Source: Salinivirgaceae bacterium (lineage in GTDB: Bacteria; Bacteroidota; Bacteroidia; Bacteroidales; SZUA-534). Taken from it: a stretch of DNA of 64,000 bases. The translations under genes were made by a program, and so were the position numbers. The notes under the pieces are model-generated. The model made no database searches, was not told the origin of the DNA, and saw only the letters and a program-made list of their open reading frames with translations. Positions 54,921 to 63,190 of this stretch are shown here, piece after piece. Every line of letters begins with the position of its first letter. The first letter of the stretch is position 1. The stretch lies in the NCBI GenBank assembly GCA_024405635.1, contig JAKSOL010000008.1, positions 1 through 64,000 on the forward strand, given 5' to 3'.

Positions 54921-55390
54921 TCAACTTGCGGATTCTCTAATCGAAAAACCAAACGCTGTACACCATCTTGCCAGCGACTGCTGCTAATGCGCAAACGTCC
55001 AATTTGCGCCGTGTGCGCCACATGCAACCCAATACAAAGGCACTCGTCGTAGTTGCCAACATGCACTATGCGCACTGTTTCAGAAGCATCGTCAGGCAAT
55101 CGATTAAGGTTAAAACGCTGAGCAACATCGGCTTGTTTAACAAACTCGGTCCAAACCTCAACATCCTCGTCAATAATACGGTTAACCTCTGTTTCTAGAT
55201 TGCGAATTTGATCGTCGGAAAGGGCTTGCGGCAAACTAAAATCAAGTTTTGATTTTTGACGCTCAATATGTGCCGAAAAAGCACGTCCACAGCCATACAT
55301 CTTATCCATCAAACCATTTAACAAATGCTCGGCAGTGTGCATAGGAGGAAATTCTTGTTTGTTATGCTCATTCAATTTAACCTCGTCCAT
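54917..55390 (-). CDS. Alanyl-tRNA editing-type protein (AlaX-like, tRNA_SAD domain)
   Basis: A protein of about 157 residues with the zinc-site motif HTAEH (HxxxH) near the start and CIGLHVAH (CxxxH) near residue 118, as in AlaRS second-domain/AlaX proteins that hydrolyse mischarged Ser- or Gly-tRNA(Ala). It is short and keeps only the SAD part. I chose the ATG at 55390 (MDEVKLNEH); the upstream ATG at 55405 adds five residues. Strictly it could also act on Thr-tRNA. It is convergent with the CPBP gene. Confidence 0.87.
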   Translation of the reverse strand: MDEVKLNEHNKQEFPPMHTAEHLLNGLMDKMYGCGRAFSAHIERQKSKLDFSLPQALSDDQIRNLETEVNRIIDEDVEVWTEFVKQADVAQRFNLNRLPDDASETVRIVHVGNYDECLCIGLHVAHTAQIGRLRISSSRWQDGVQRLVFRLENPQVD

Positions 55391-55415
55391 ATTATTGATG
55401 TTCAATTAATTAAGT

Positions 55416-57959
55416 TTAAAATTCTATTCTATACGACAACGATGGAACAAATCGATATATGTAATAGAAACTTGGATTTAGCCACACATGACCATTGTCG
55501 TCGCTGCTGTAATAACTAATTCCCAACGGATTTTTATGTGCATACACGTTGTAAACCGAAAAGTTCCAAAAAGTATTGTAACGTTTAATGTCGTTATTGC
55601 GGCCTTTAAGTTCCAAACTCACGTCAAGCCTATGGTAAAGCGGCATTCGCATTGTGTTTATGTTGTCGCTAAACTGCAAAACAGGATTACCGTCCACGTT
55701 GTAGGTTCCAACTGCCGAAGTGTATGGCAAACCCGATGCCATTTTCCACGATGCCGAAGCCGACAATCTATTTTTTGAGTATAAGGCAGTAAAATCAATT
55801 GAATGTTTGCGAACATACGATGCTTGGTATGGGGAGTTTTGGTTAAGCCCATTGGTTGTCCAACTAGAATTAGTATAGTTAAATGCCGCTTTAAGTTGCA
55901 GATTATCATACGTATAATGCACCGATGTCTCAATTCCATATATTTTAGCCGACGAGTGATAAATAAACTTTTCGGGATCGATATCGTAAAGCAGGCGAAT
56001 CTCTTGCAACGACTCAATAATGTTAAACTGCCGACGATAATATGCACCAACCTCAATTGTTAAGTTCTGAATATCAGTGCATAATAAATTTGCCGACAAG
56101 TTATTTGACCTTTCGGGCATAAAACGCGAGTTTGCAGGAAGCAAACGGTTAATTGTTACCCCATAGGTACTTGTTTGCAGTTTGTGCAGTGTTTGGGCGC
56201 GAGTGCTAAATCCAGCTTTGAGCAACCACCCTTCGGCTAAACGATATTTTGCTGTTAAATTACCCTCATAATAAAACATTATGGTATCGCTAATATTTTG
56301 ATAGTTGGTTGGTGTTTTACTAGCGCTTATGTTGTTGCCAAAATCAACTGCCAAATTATTGCCTATCTGATAGTTCTGCACAAAATACAGTTTTGCAATA
56401 TCCATTCGCTGCGATTTATTGTGCAACCTTTTACTTAGCGACTCCTTTTCGTCTGAAATCAAATCGAAAGGCTCAAGTCTAAACATTGCAAAGTGAGCGC
56501 CATACTTAAGGTTAACCGCTTGGGTCACGTTATGCATAAAATCGAGTTTTGCACGTGCCTCAAAACATAAGTTCTGCCACGAGTATGCTCGGTTTGTGTA
56601 AAAATTATTCAACTGTGTTTCGTGTTGTATAACCGACAATGTTAAGTTACTCAACAAGTTACGGTTATAAAAATGATTCCACCGCACTGATGCAATACGA
56701 TTTGTTTGTTTAAGTTTACTGCTCACATCAAACTTATCAAAACCTACATAGTACGAAAAAAAGATTCGGTTATGATTATTTAAAGTAGTAGTCACTTTAG
56801 CGTTTATATCGTAAAAGTAAAAGTCAGCATCATAGTTCTGCGCTCGCAAAATTGGGGCTAAAAACAAGTCGGCATAAGTGCGACGAGCCGCCAACAAAAC
56901 CGATGTTTTTCCTTTCACCAAAGGACCTTCAGCTAAAGCGCGCAAAGTAAAAATACCCATTGATGCCGAAGCGTGCCAGTTGTAAAGGTCACCATTGCGC
57001 AACCTAACATCAATAATACCCGAAAGCGCCTCGTCGTTTTCAATTGAAATATCGCCTTTGTAAATATTGATGTGGTTTATAATATCTGGATTGTAGCCCG
57101 ATGCAAAACCGCCCAAGTGCGATGGCATATAATTTTCCACACCGTCCATCATAAAGGTTGTTTGGTCGCTACTGCCTCCTTGAATATTGATTGAACTAGA
57201 CGACATTTCACTCATTTGAATACCTGACATTAGGTCTAAATTTCGCAAAGCATCGTGTTCGCCCATCACGTTAGGCAAGTGGCGTAAAGTGTTAACGCTC
57301 ATGCGCATAACTCCACTTTCTGTAGCTTCAACAATGTCGTCTTTGCTGTCGGAACGTACTGTAACCTCGCTCATTTGATAAACCACAGGTTCAAGTTGCA
57401 CTTTAATTTGCTCATTGTTAGACACATCAATAGTTATTACTTTTTGCTTATACCCTAAACATTGGCATCGCAACTGATGCTTTCCTTGTGGCAGATATAG
57501 CGAAAAGTAGCCATACACATTGGTTGTGGTACCAATGCCTGCAATGCTTGAATGAACTGCGCCTCCAATAATGCTTTCTGATGTTGTGCTATCGACCATA
57601 ACACCCGACACATAATAATACTTCATCTCGTGAGGTGCTAACTTAAAGAGCACTATTTGTCCGTCAATTTCTTGCGAGCCAATACGATATGCCATTCGCA
57701 GCCTATCTATCAGTTGGTCAACACTTTGCAACTGATTGTTTGGCATAACAAAATTTATTTTGCCAATAACGTTATCAGAATATGAAAAACGAACCGATGC
57801 TTGTTGCTCAACCTCAGCAATAATTTGTTTGAGCGACTTATTGTTGGTTTCAATCTGTACCGACTGCGAATAACCGCGACAAAGCATCAGCATTGCCAGC
57901 AATACAAGTAGTAGTCGATGTAGTTTTTTGTCGTTCAAAATATTTTGCTCTATAAACAA
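55416..57959 (-). CDS. TonB-dependent receptor with STN and carboxypeptidase-regulatory-like domains
   Basis: An 847-residue outer-membrane receptor. The signal peptide ends GYSQ. An STN domain (about 32-105: SLKQIIAEVEQQASVRFSYS) precedes a CarboxypepD-like domain (YYYVSGVMVDSTTSESIIGG), a plug with GVMRMSVNTLRHLPNVMGE and IQGGSSDQTTFMMDGVENYM, and a long barrel ending in an aromatic (RIEF). The STN domain links it to FecA-like or SusC-like receptors that can signal to anti-sigma factors, but no FecI/FecR gene lies next to it. No SusD-like gene is adjacent either. The ligand is unknown. Confidence 0.92.
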   Translation of the reverse strand: MFIEQNILNDKKLHRLLLVLLAMLMLCRGYSQSVQIETNNKSLKQIIAEVEQQASVRFSYSDNVIGKINFVMPNNQLQSVDQLIDRLRMAYRIGSQEIDGQIVLFKLAPHEMKYYYVSGVMVDSTTSESIIGGAVHSSIAGIGTTTNVYGYFSLYLPQGKHQLRCQCLGYKQKVITIDVSNNEQIKVQLEPVVYQMSEVTVRSDSKDDIVEATESGVMRMSVNTLRHLPNVMGEHDALRNLDLMSGIQMSEMSSSSINIQGGSSDQTTFMMDGVENYMPSHLGGFASGYNPDIINHINIYKGDISIENDEALSGIIDVRLRNGDLYNWHASASMGIFTLRALAEGPLVKGKTSVLLAARRTYADLFLAPILRAQNYDADFYFYDINAKVTTTLNNHNRIFFSYYVGFDKFDVSSKLKQTNRIASVRWNHFYNRNLLSNLTLSVIQHETQLNNFYTNRAYSWQNLCFEARAKLDFMHNVTQAVNLKYGAHFAMFRLEPFDLISDEKESLSKRLHNKSQRMDIAKLYFVQNYQIGNNLAVDFGNNISASKTPTNYQNISDTIMFYYEGNLTAKYRLAEGWLLKAGFSTRAQTLHKLQTSTYGVTINRLLPANSRFMPERSNNLSANLLCTDIQNLTIEVGAYYRRQFNIIESLQEIRLLYDIDPEKFIYHSSAKIYGIETSVHYTYDNLQLKAAFNYTNSSWTTNGLNQNSPYQASYVRKHSIDFTALYSKNRLSASASWKMASGLPYTSAVGTYNVDGNPVLQFSDNINTMRMPLYHRLDVSLELKGRNNDIKRYNTFWNFSVYNVYAHKNPLGISYYSSDDNGHVWLNPSFYYIYRFVPSLSYRIEF

Positions 57960-58008
57960 AACAATCCAGACCGTTGCCAGCCTGGATTGCGATTTTTTAT
58001 CAAGTTGG

Positions 58009-59097
58009 TTATTCTCCCTCTTTTACATCGCCAAAAATGCGTAACACAACTTTTGACTTATTGGGGTCGTTTGATATTATGGTAATCGTTTTATTTTGTC
58101 GGTTGCGTTTACCTGCCGAATTAAAAGTAACTTCAAAATCAGTTGATTCGCCAAGTTTTAGCACGTCAACTTTGGTTTTAGCAACAGTGCAGCCGCACGA
58201 CGACATTACTTTTCGAATAAGCAAATCGGATTTACCGGTGTTGCTAAATGTGAAAGTATGGCTCACTTTGTCGCCTTGTTTAATGGTGCCAAAGCTAAAT
58301 TCGGTTTCGGTAAAAGTTATTGCAGGCGCATCGGCAAGTTGCTGAGCCGATAGAGTTGAAAAATCTTCCTCAATGGTTGCGCTAATTGATAGCACGTTCT
58401 TTTTCGATTTTTCGCCATTAAAAGTCAAGTAAACTTTGTCCATCATAAAACCCCAATCGTTGCGCTTAGTGGCATCGTAAATGGCTATTAGTTTGCCAGT
58501 TTGGTTTGGTTGCAAAGTTTCAGGAACAGCCTTCATTGTTATGTGAGCAGGCACTTCGTCAAACGTAATGGTGAGAGGTTTTTCGGTTAAGTTTACCATG
58601 CTCATGGTGTCTGATTTTCCGGTATTTGTATTCTTAACACTTAAGAACGATATGTGGTTTGTTTCAACATTTAGTTCGCCAATTTGACGAGGATGAAGTT
58701 CAGCAAGTGTTTTTTCGCGCTCAAGCACTTGGCCCGATATGCGAATGATTGATGTTTGTGGCACACAGTTGGTGGTTACTGTGATGGTTTTTTTGAACGG
58801 ACCTGGGCGACCGCTAGGGTCGTAGGTTGCCGAAACGTAGCCCGATTTGCCTGGCATAACTGGCGACTTTGTGTAGTCGGCAGTGGTACAACCACACGAT
58901 GGATGAACGTTTGTAATAACCAAAGGTTCAGTTCCTTCGTTCACAAAAACAAATTTATGTGTTACCTCGCCATCGGCTTCTTTCAAATCGCCAAAATCGT
59001 GAGTGGCGCTATCCCATTTCAAAATTGGACCTTTTTGTTGAGCTACCGAGCTGACTACTGCGGCAGCCATCATCAACATTAGAACTAACTTTTTCAT
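58009..59097 (-). CDS. DUF1573 domain protein (exported)
   Basis: A protein of about 362 residues with the signal peptide MKKLVLMLMMAAAVVSSVAQ. It has at least two DUF1573 Ig-like repeats: FGDLKEADGEVTHKFVFVNE with NVHPSCGCTTADYTKSPV, and FGTIKQGDKVSHTFTFSNTG with KVMSSCGCTVAKTKVDV. The SCGC motif is the family mark. ATG 59097 is preferred to ATG 59103, which adds only two residues. Role in the envelope is unknown. It lies on the same strand as the TonB receptor gene, 49 bp upstream of it, so they may form one transcript. Confidence 0.9.
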   Translation of the reverse strand: MKKLVLMLMMAAAVVSSVAQQKGPILKWDSATHDFGDLKEADGEVTHKFVFVNEGTEPLVITNVHPSCGCTTADYTKSPVMPGKSGYVSATYDPSGRPGPFKKTITVTTNCVPQTSIIRISGQVLEREKTLAELHPRQIGELNVETNHISFLSVKNTNTGKSDTMSMVNLTEKPLTITFDEVPAHITMKAVPETLQPNQTGKLIAIYDATKRNDWGFMMDKVYLTFNGEKSKKNVLSISATIEEDFSTLSAQQLADAPAITFTETEFSFGTIKQGDKVSHTFTFSNTGKSDLLIRKVMSSCGCTVAKTKVDVLKLGESTDFEVTFNSAGKRNRQNKTITIISNDPNKSKVVLRIFGDVKEGE

Positions 59098-59124
59098 AAT
59101 CAAAGTGGATTAAGTTAATGGTAG

Positions 59125-59196
59125 TACCCCGAATGGGAATCGAACCCATATCAACAGTTTAGGAAACTGCGATTCTATCCGTTGAACTATCAGGGC
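59125..59196 (-). tRNA. tRNA-Arg (anticodon CCT)
   Basis: A 72-nt cloverleaf on the minus strand. The acceptor GCCCTGA pairs with TCGGGGT (with wobble pairs at positions 1 and 5). The anticodon stem GCAGT/ACTGT closes a seven-base loop TTCCTAA with CCT at 34-36, and the T arm is ATGGG/CCCAT with TTCGATT. CCA is not encoded. It reads AGG codons. It lies between the uvrD-like and DUF1573 genes. Confidence 0.95.
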
Positions 59197-59307
59197 AGTG
59201 GCACAAAGGTAACAAAAGTAGGCAGTTTATTGCCTTTTGTGTTTGGTTTTTAGTTTTGGTTTTAACGTAATGCTACTTACGATTATTATGTTACGGTTGC
59301 AATAGTA

Positions 59308-61584
59308 TTACTCTACTATACGCAGCTTGGCATATTTTAGAATTAAGCGTTTTTCGCCTGCTCGAGGGAAGAATATTGTTGCACAAAAATCGGCACCCAA
59401 GCTGTCGATTTTCAGCACTTTACCTATACCAAACTGAACGTGTTCAACACTCATACCAACTTTAATGTCGCCTGCATCGCTTGGAGCAAAGTCCATTGGT
59501 TGATGTGTAGGTTGCGAGTGCATTTGCTTTAGTTTGTTGGTGGCTGCCTGACTAAAACTTTGAGTTATGCGACGTGGTTGAAATTTATCGGCATTTTCAA
59601 CTCCAAAACCTGAACGTTCAGCGGGCGTTGCTCGGCGCATGTATTGCGGGTCAATATCTTTCAAAAAACGGCTTGGCGATGTGGTTTTAGCTTGGCCATA
59701 TTGCGAACGACTGTGGCAAAACGACAGATTTGCAACCGTTTTGGCGCGAGTTATTGCCACATAAAGCAAACGTCGTTCTTCTTCAATGCCAAACTCCCCT
59801 TCTGCCATACTCGAAGGGAAAAGATTCTCCTCTAGTCCAACTATGTAAACATACGGGAACTCCAATCCCTTGGCAGCATGAATGGTCATCATTGTAACGC
59901 TGTTTGGCTGTTCATCAGAGTTTGTATCTTGATCGGTGAGCAGAGCTACATTTTGCAAGAAACCCGAAAGTGGAGCCCGATCGGAACCATTGCCGTTAGC
60001 TGCGGTATAGTCCATAATGGCGTTAAGCAATTCTTCAATATTTTGCAATCGGCTTTGGTCTTCAAGATTGTTCATGGCATCAAACTCACTCTTAATGCCC
60101 ACTTCGTCAATCATTTGGCGAGCCAAATCGTAAGCATCAAGCGTGTTTTGCAAACCGATGTACTTTTTAATCAAATCGACAAAGGTTTTTATTCGAGCCA
60201 AAGTTGATTGCGGCAAGTTTGCGTGGTTGTTATTTGGTTGACTTATTATTTGCCAAATGCTCACATGCATATTGTTTGCGGCATTTTCTATCTTGTCAAT
60301 AGTTGCCTCGCCTATTTTACGCGATGGATAATTGATTACTCGTTTCAATGCCTCGCCGTCGTCGGGATTAACTACTAGACGCAAATAAGCAATAATGTCC
60401 TTTATCTCTTTGCGTTGATAGAACGATGTTCCACCATAAATCTGATAAGCCATGTTACGTTTGCGCAATGCCTCTTCAAACACGCGGCTTTGCGCATTTG
60501 TTCTATAAAGAATGGCAACGTCGTTACATGTAATGTGTTTATTTACAATGTTATTATAAATATCCATTACCACTGTATTGGCTTCTTCGCGCTCAGTCAT
60601 CACTTCAAATATCTTAATTGGAGCGCCCTCGTCGTTTTCTGAAAAAACAGTTTTAGGTATTCGGCGTACATTCTTCTCTATCAGGCAATTAGCTGCATCT
60701 ACAATGGTTTGTGTTGAGCGATAGTTTTGCTCAAGTTTAAAGATGCGGTGTTGCGGATAGTCTTTCTGAAAATTGAGTATGTTTTCAATTTTTGCGCCTC
60801 GAAACGAGTAAATGCTTTGAGCATCGTCGCCTACCACGCAAATATTGTTATGTAATTTACATAACTGCCTGATTATTAAGTACTGTGCAAAGTTTGTGTC
60901 TTGATACTCATCAACTAGCACATACTTAAACTTGTTCTGATATTTTTCCAAAATATCGGGATTGTCGCGAAACAAGACGTTTGTGTTAAGTAGCAAATCG
61001 TCAAAATCCATTGCTGCCGAAGTTCTGCAACGCGATGCGTATTCCAAATAAATGCGGCCAATCATAGGCATGCGCATTTTGTTATCGTTGGCATACATGT
61101 TACTGTCGCGAGCATAGGCTTGCGCTGTGTAAAGGTTGTTTTTTGCCATCGATATGCGATTGAGCACGGTACTCGATTTGTATTGCTTTTCGTCGAACTC
61201 AAAACCTTTTACAATCGACTTTATAAGGTTTTTCGAGTCGGTGGTGTCATATATTGTGTACTCCGATGGGTAACCAAGTCGGTCGCTTTCGACACGAAGG
61301 ATGCGGCTAAAAATTGAGTGAAAAGTACCCATCACAAGTTTATCAGCCAACTCGGCGCCCACCAATGCCGAAATACGGTTTTTCATTTCGCGAGCAGCCT
61401 TATTGGTAAACGTAAGTGCCAAAATGTTCCATGGAGCCACGCCTTGATTAAGCAAGTATGCAATGCGATAAGTAAGCACTCTTGTTTTTCCAGAACCCGC
61501 ACCCGCCACTATCAAACAAGGTCCGTCTTTACTTACAACTGCTTGACGTTGCACATCGCTCAAATCGTTCAAAAAATCTTGCAT
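59308..61584 (-). CDS. ATP-dependent DNA helicase of the UvrD/PcrA family
   Basis: A 758-residue superfamily 1A helicase. Visible motifs are Q-motif DLSDVQRQAV; I GAGSGKTR (28-35); Ia ALTFTNKAAREM; II VDEYQDTN; III GDDAQSIYSFRGA; IV EQNYRSTQTIVDAA; V VTMMTIHAAKGLEFPYV; VI RRLLYVAITRAK. The C-terminal 90 residues include GMSVEHVQFGIGKVLK, a PcrA/UvrD-type Tudor-like tail. It works in mismatch or excision repair and replication-fork processing. Relatives are called uvrD or pcrA; I do not choose between them. Confidence 0.95.
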   Translation of the reverse strand: MQDFLNDLSDVQRQAVVSKDGPCLIVAGAGSGKTRVLTYRIAYLLNQGVAPWNILALTFTNKAAREMKNRISALVGAELADKLVMGTFHSIFSRILRVESDRLGYPSEYTIYDTTDSKNLIKSIVKGFEFDEKQYKSSTVLNRISMAKNNLYTAQAYARDSNMYANDNKMRMPMIGRIYLEYASRCRTSAAMDFDDLLLNTNVLFRDNPDILEKYQNKFKYVLVDEYQDTNFAQYLIIRQLCKLHNNICVVGDDAQSIYSFRGAKIENILNFQKDYPQHRIFKLEQNYRSTQTIVDAANCLIEKNVRRIPKTVFSENDEGAPIKIFEVMTEREEANTVVMDIYNNIVNKHITCNDVAILYRTNAQSRVFEEALRKRNMAYQIYGGTSFYQRKEIKDIIAYLRLVVNPDDGEALKRVINYPSRKIGEATIDKIENAANNMHVSIWQIISQPNNNHANLPQSTLARIKTFVDLIKKYIGLQNTLDAYDLARQMIDEVGIKSEFDAMNNLEDQSRLQNIEELLNAIMDYTAANGNGSDRAPLSGFLQNVALLTDQDTNSDEQPNSVTMMTIHAAKGLEFPYVYIVGLEENLFPSSMAEGEFGIEEERRLLYVAITRAKTVANLSFCHSRSQYGQAKTTSPSRFLKDIDPQYMRRATPAERSGFGVENADKFQPRRITQSFSQAATNKLKQMHSQPTHQPMDFAPSDAGDIKVGMSVEHVQFGIGKVLKIDSLGADFCATIFFPRAGEKRLILKYAKLRIVE

Positions 61585-61656
61585 AGCTCTATTGGTGTTT
61601 GTTGTTTCAACAGAATAAAATTTGGGGCTAACTTAATGTGCCAGCATTAGTGATTG

Positions 61657-63030
61657 TTATTTTTTTCGGAACAGATGCACATAGCCATCGCGGCGAAACT
61701 CTTGGCCGTCCCAACCTTCGGCGTATATGGTGTAGTAATAAACACCAGCTGGAGCCTCGCCTATTCCATCGGTTTTGCCGTCCCAGCCTTCCCAATCGCC
61801 ACTACCGTCTTCGTAACTATATATTTTGTTTCCCCAACGGTTGTAAATTTTAACCTTAAAGTGTTTTATTGAGCGCGGCATCGACTCGTCTTTAAACGTA
61901 AAACGCGGATTGTTGCCGCCTGGTGTAAAAGCATTGGGGATATCGGGTTTACGCGACACAAACGACGTGTCAACATTTATGTATTCCTCTTTCAGCAAAT
62001 AATCTTCGCATTGCTGCTCCATTCCGTTTTCTACATAAACAGGGCCTTTTACTGCTAGTGCAACATTATAGCCATACTGAATGTTTGGACGGAAATAGGT
62101 TATTGAGTCGGGAATAATTTGCGTCAGCACTGGAGGTATAAGCAACGAATCGCCTCCTCGCTGAAGACGTGGTTGCTGATAAAAGTACCAACAGTAGTCG
62201 TATGCATTTTCTGAACTATCGACAAACTGAACGCGCAGAGGCGCTTGTCCTGACGAATCGCTCTCGTTTTGAGGAACATACGCTCGGCTTGCAACAAACT
62301 TTGCTTTAACAGCTTTTAAATACAAGTCGCCATTTCCATCGTCGTCGCCAACATCAATCTCAAGTTTTTTGGTACGCGACACTTGATACTTGTCTTCAAC
62401 TGTTAATCGATAAATAGTTGGCACCGTGGGCGCATCAAAACTTGGATTTCGGTCCGATGGTATGTTGCTTTCGGGCGAACTCTCCCACGAATATTTCAAA
62501 CGGTTAATCTTGTCGCCACAATAAATAAGTGGCTCGCCGGTCATTCGGTCAAAATATTCAAACTCCTCGTCGTAGGCCAATTGTGTACGCAACGACATTT
62601 GCTCGCAAGTTGACTGGTAAACCGATATGGCGCTAATGTTGAATTCATTTTGAAAAACCCATGCATAAAATGCAGTATCCCAAGTACCTGCAGCATTTTC
62701 AACCTTCACCATATACCCGTTTTGCGTGCATTCACCTTTAGTTGAATTGCGCACTCCTACATCTTTTTTCAGCACTATATCAAACGCCTTTGTTTGCTCG
62801 TTAAACCTAAACCAAGTAAAAGTAAGGTTTAAACTATCGGCAATTGAAACAGAAAGAGTGCCTGTGGTGCTAAACCCGCGAGGATCGGAATAGTAAACAA
62901 AAATCGGGTCGTTGGCAATGTTGCTAGTGTATGCGGTTGAATCAACACGGTCAGCATCGGCAGTAATCTGCGCAAATGTGACAAGGCATTGCACAAGCAT
63001 TATCAGTATCAGCAACAATTTTCTTTGCAT
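61657..63030 (-). CDS. Gliding motility-associated C-terminal (CHU_C) protein, T9SS type B cargo
   Basis: A protein of about 457 residues with the signal peptide MQRKLLLILIMLVQCLVTFA (ATG 63030; an ATG at 63093 adds 21 residues in front). The middle is Ig/PKD-like (FDAPTVPTIYRLTVEDKYQV, PLRVQFVDSSENAYDYCWYF). The C-terminus is a CHU_C domain (PF13585): NAFTPGGNNPRFTF, KIYNRWGNKIYSY, WDGKTDGIGEAPAGVYYY. CHU_C is the type B T9SS signal, attached by the same machinery but different from the Por-type signal on the CotH protein. A surface or secreted role is expected; it has no catalytic motif. Confidence 0.92.
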   Translation of the reverse strand: MQRKLLLILIMLVQCLVTFAQITADADRVDSTAYTSNIANDPIFVYYSDPRGFSTTGTLSVSIADSLNLTFTWFRFNEQTKAFDIVLKKDVGVRNSTKGECTQNGYMVKVENAAGTWDTAFYAWVFQNEFNISAISVYQSTCEQMSLRTQLAYDEEFEYFDRMTGEPLIYCGDKINRLKYSWESSPESNIPSDRNPSFDAPTVPTIYRLTVEDKYQVSRTKKLEIDVGDDDGNGDLYLKAVKAKFVASRAYVPQNESDSSGQAPLRVQFVDSSENAYDYCWYFYQQPRLQRGGDSLLIPPVLTQIIPDSITYFRPNIQYGYNVALAVKGPVYVENGMEQQCEDYLLKEEYINVDTSFVSRKPDIPNAFTPGGNNPRFTFKDESMPRSIKHFKVKIYNRWGNKIYSYEDGSGDWEGWDGKTDGIGEAPAGVYYYTIYAEGWDGQEFRRDGYVHLFRKK

Positions 63031-63071
63031 CAAAAAAACACGATTAATGTTATTAACGAAAAAAGTAACGG

Positions 63072-63079
63072 CAAAAGTA
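63072..63079 (-). promoter_or_regulatory. Candidate -7 box of the CHU_C gene
   Basis: The minus strand reads TACTTTTG, a TAnnTTTG match, 41 bp before ATG 63030. No -33 box is visible. Confidence 0.35.
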
Positions 63080-63190
63080 TAAAAAGCCCCCAATAACTTT
63101 CTGCATCACTTCTTTTCAGTTTTCCACAGTCATAATTTTTTATTTGGCAACAGGTAATATCTTTGGGCTCGCAATTCAAATTGAAAACAG

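Noticed and set aside
55416-57959. Calling the TonB receptor a SusC protein of a glycan PUL
   Set aside because: No SusD-like gene or glycanase lies next to it, and the barrel is shorter than most SusC proteins.
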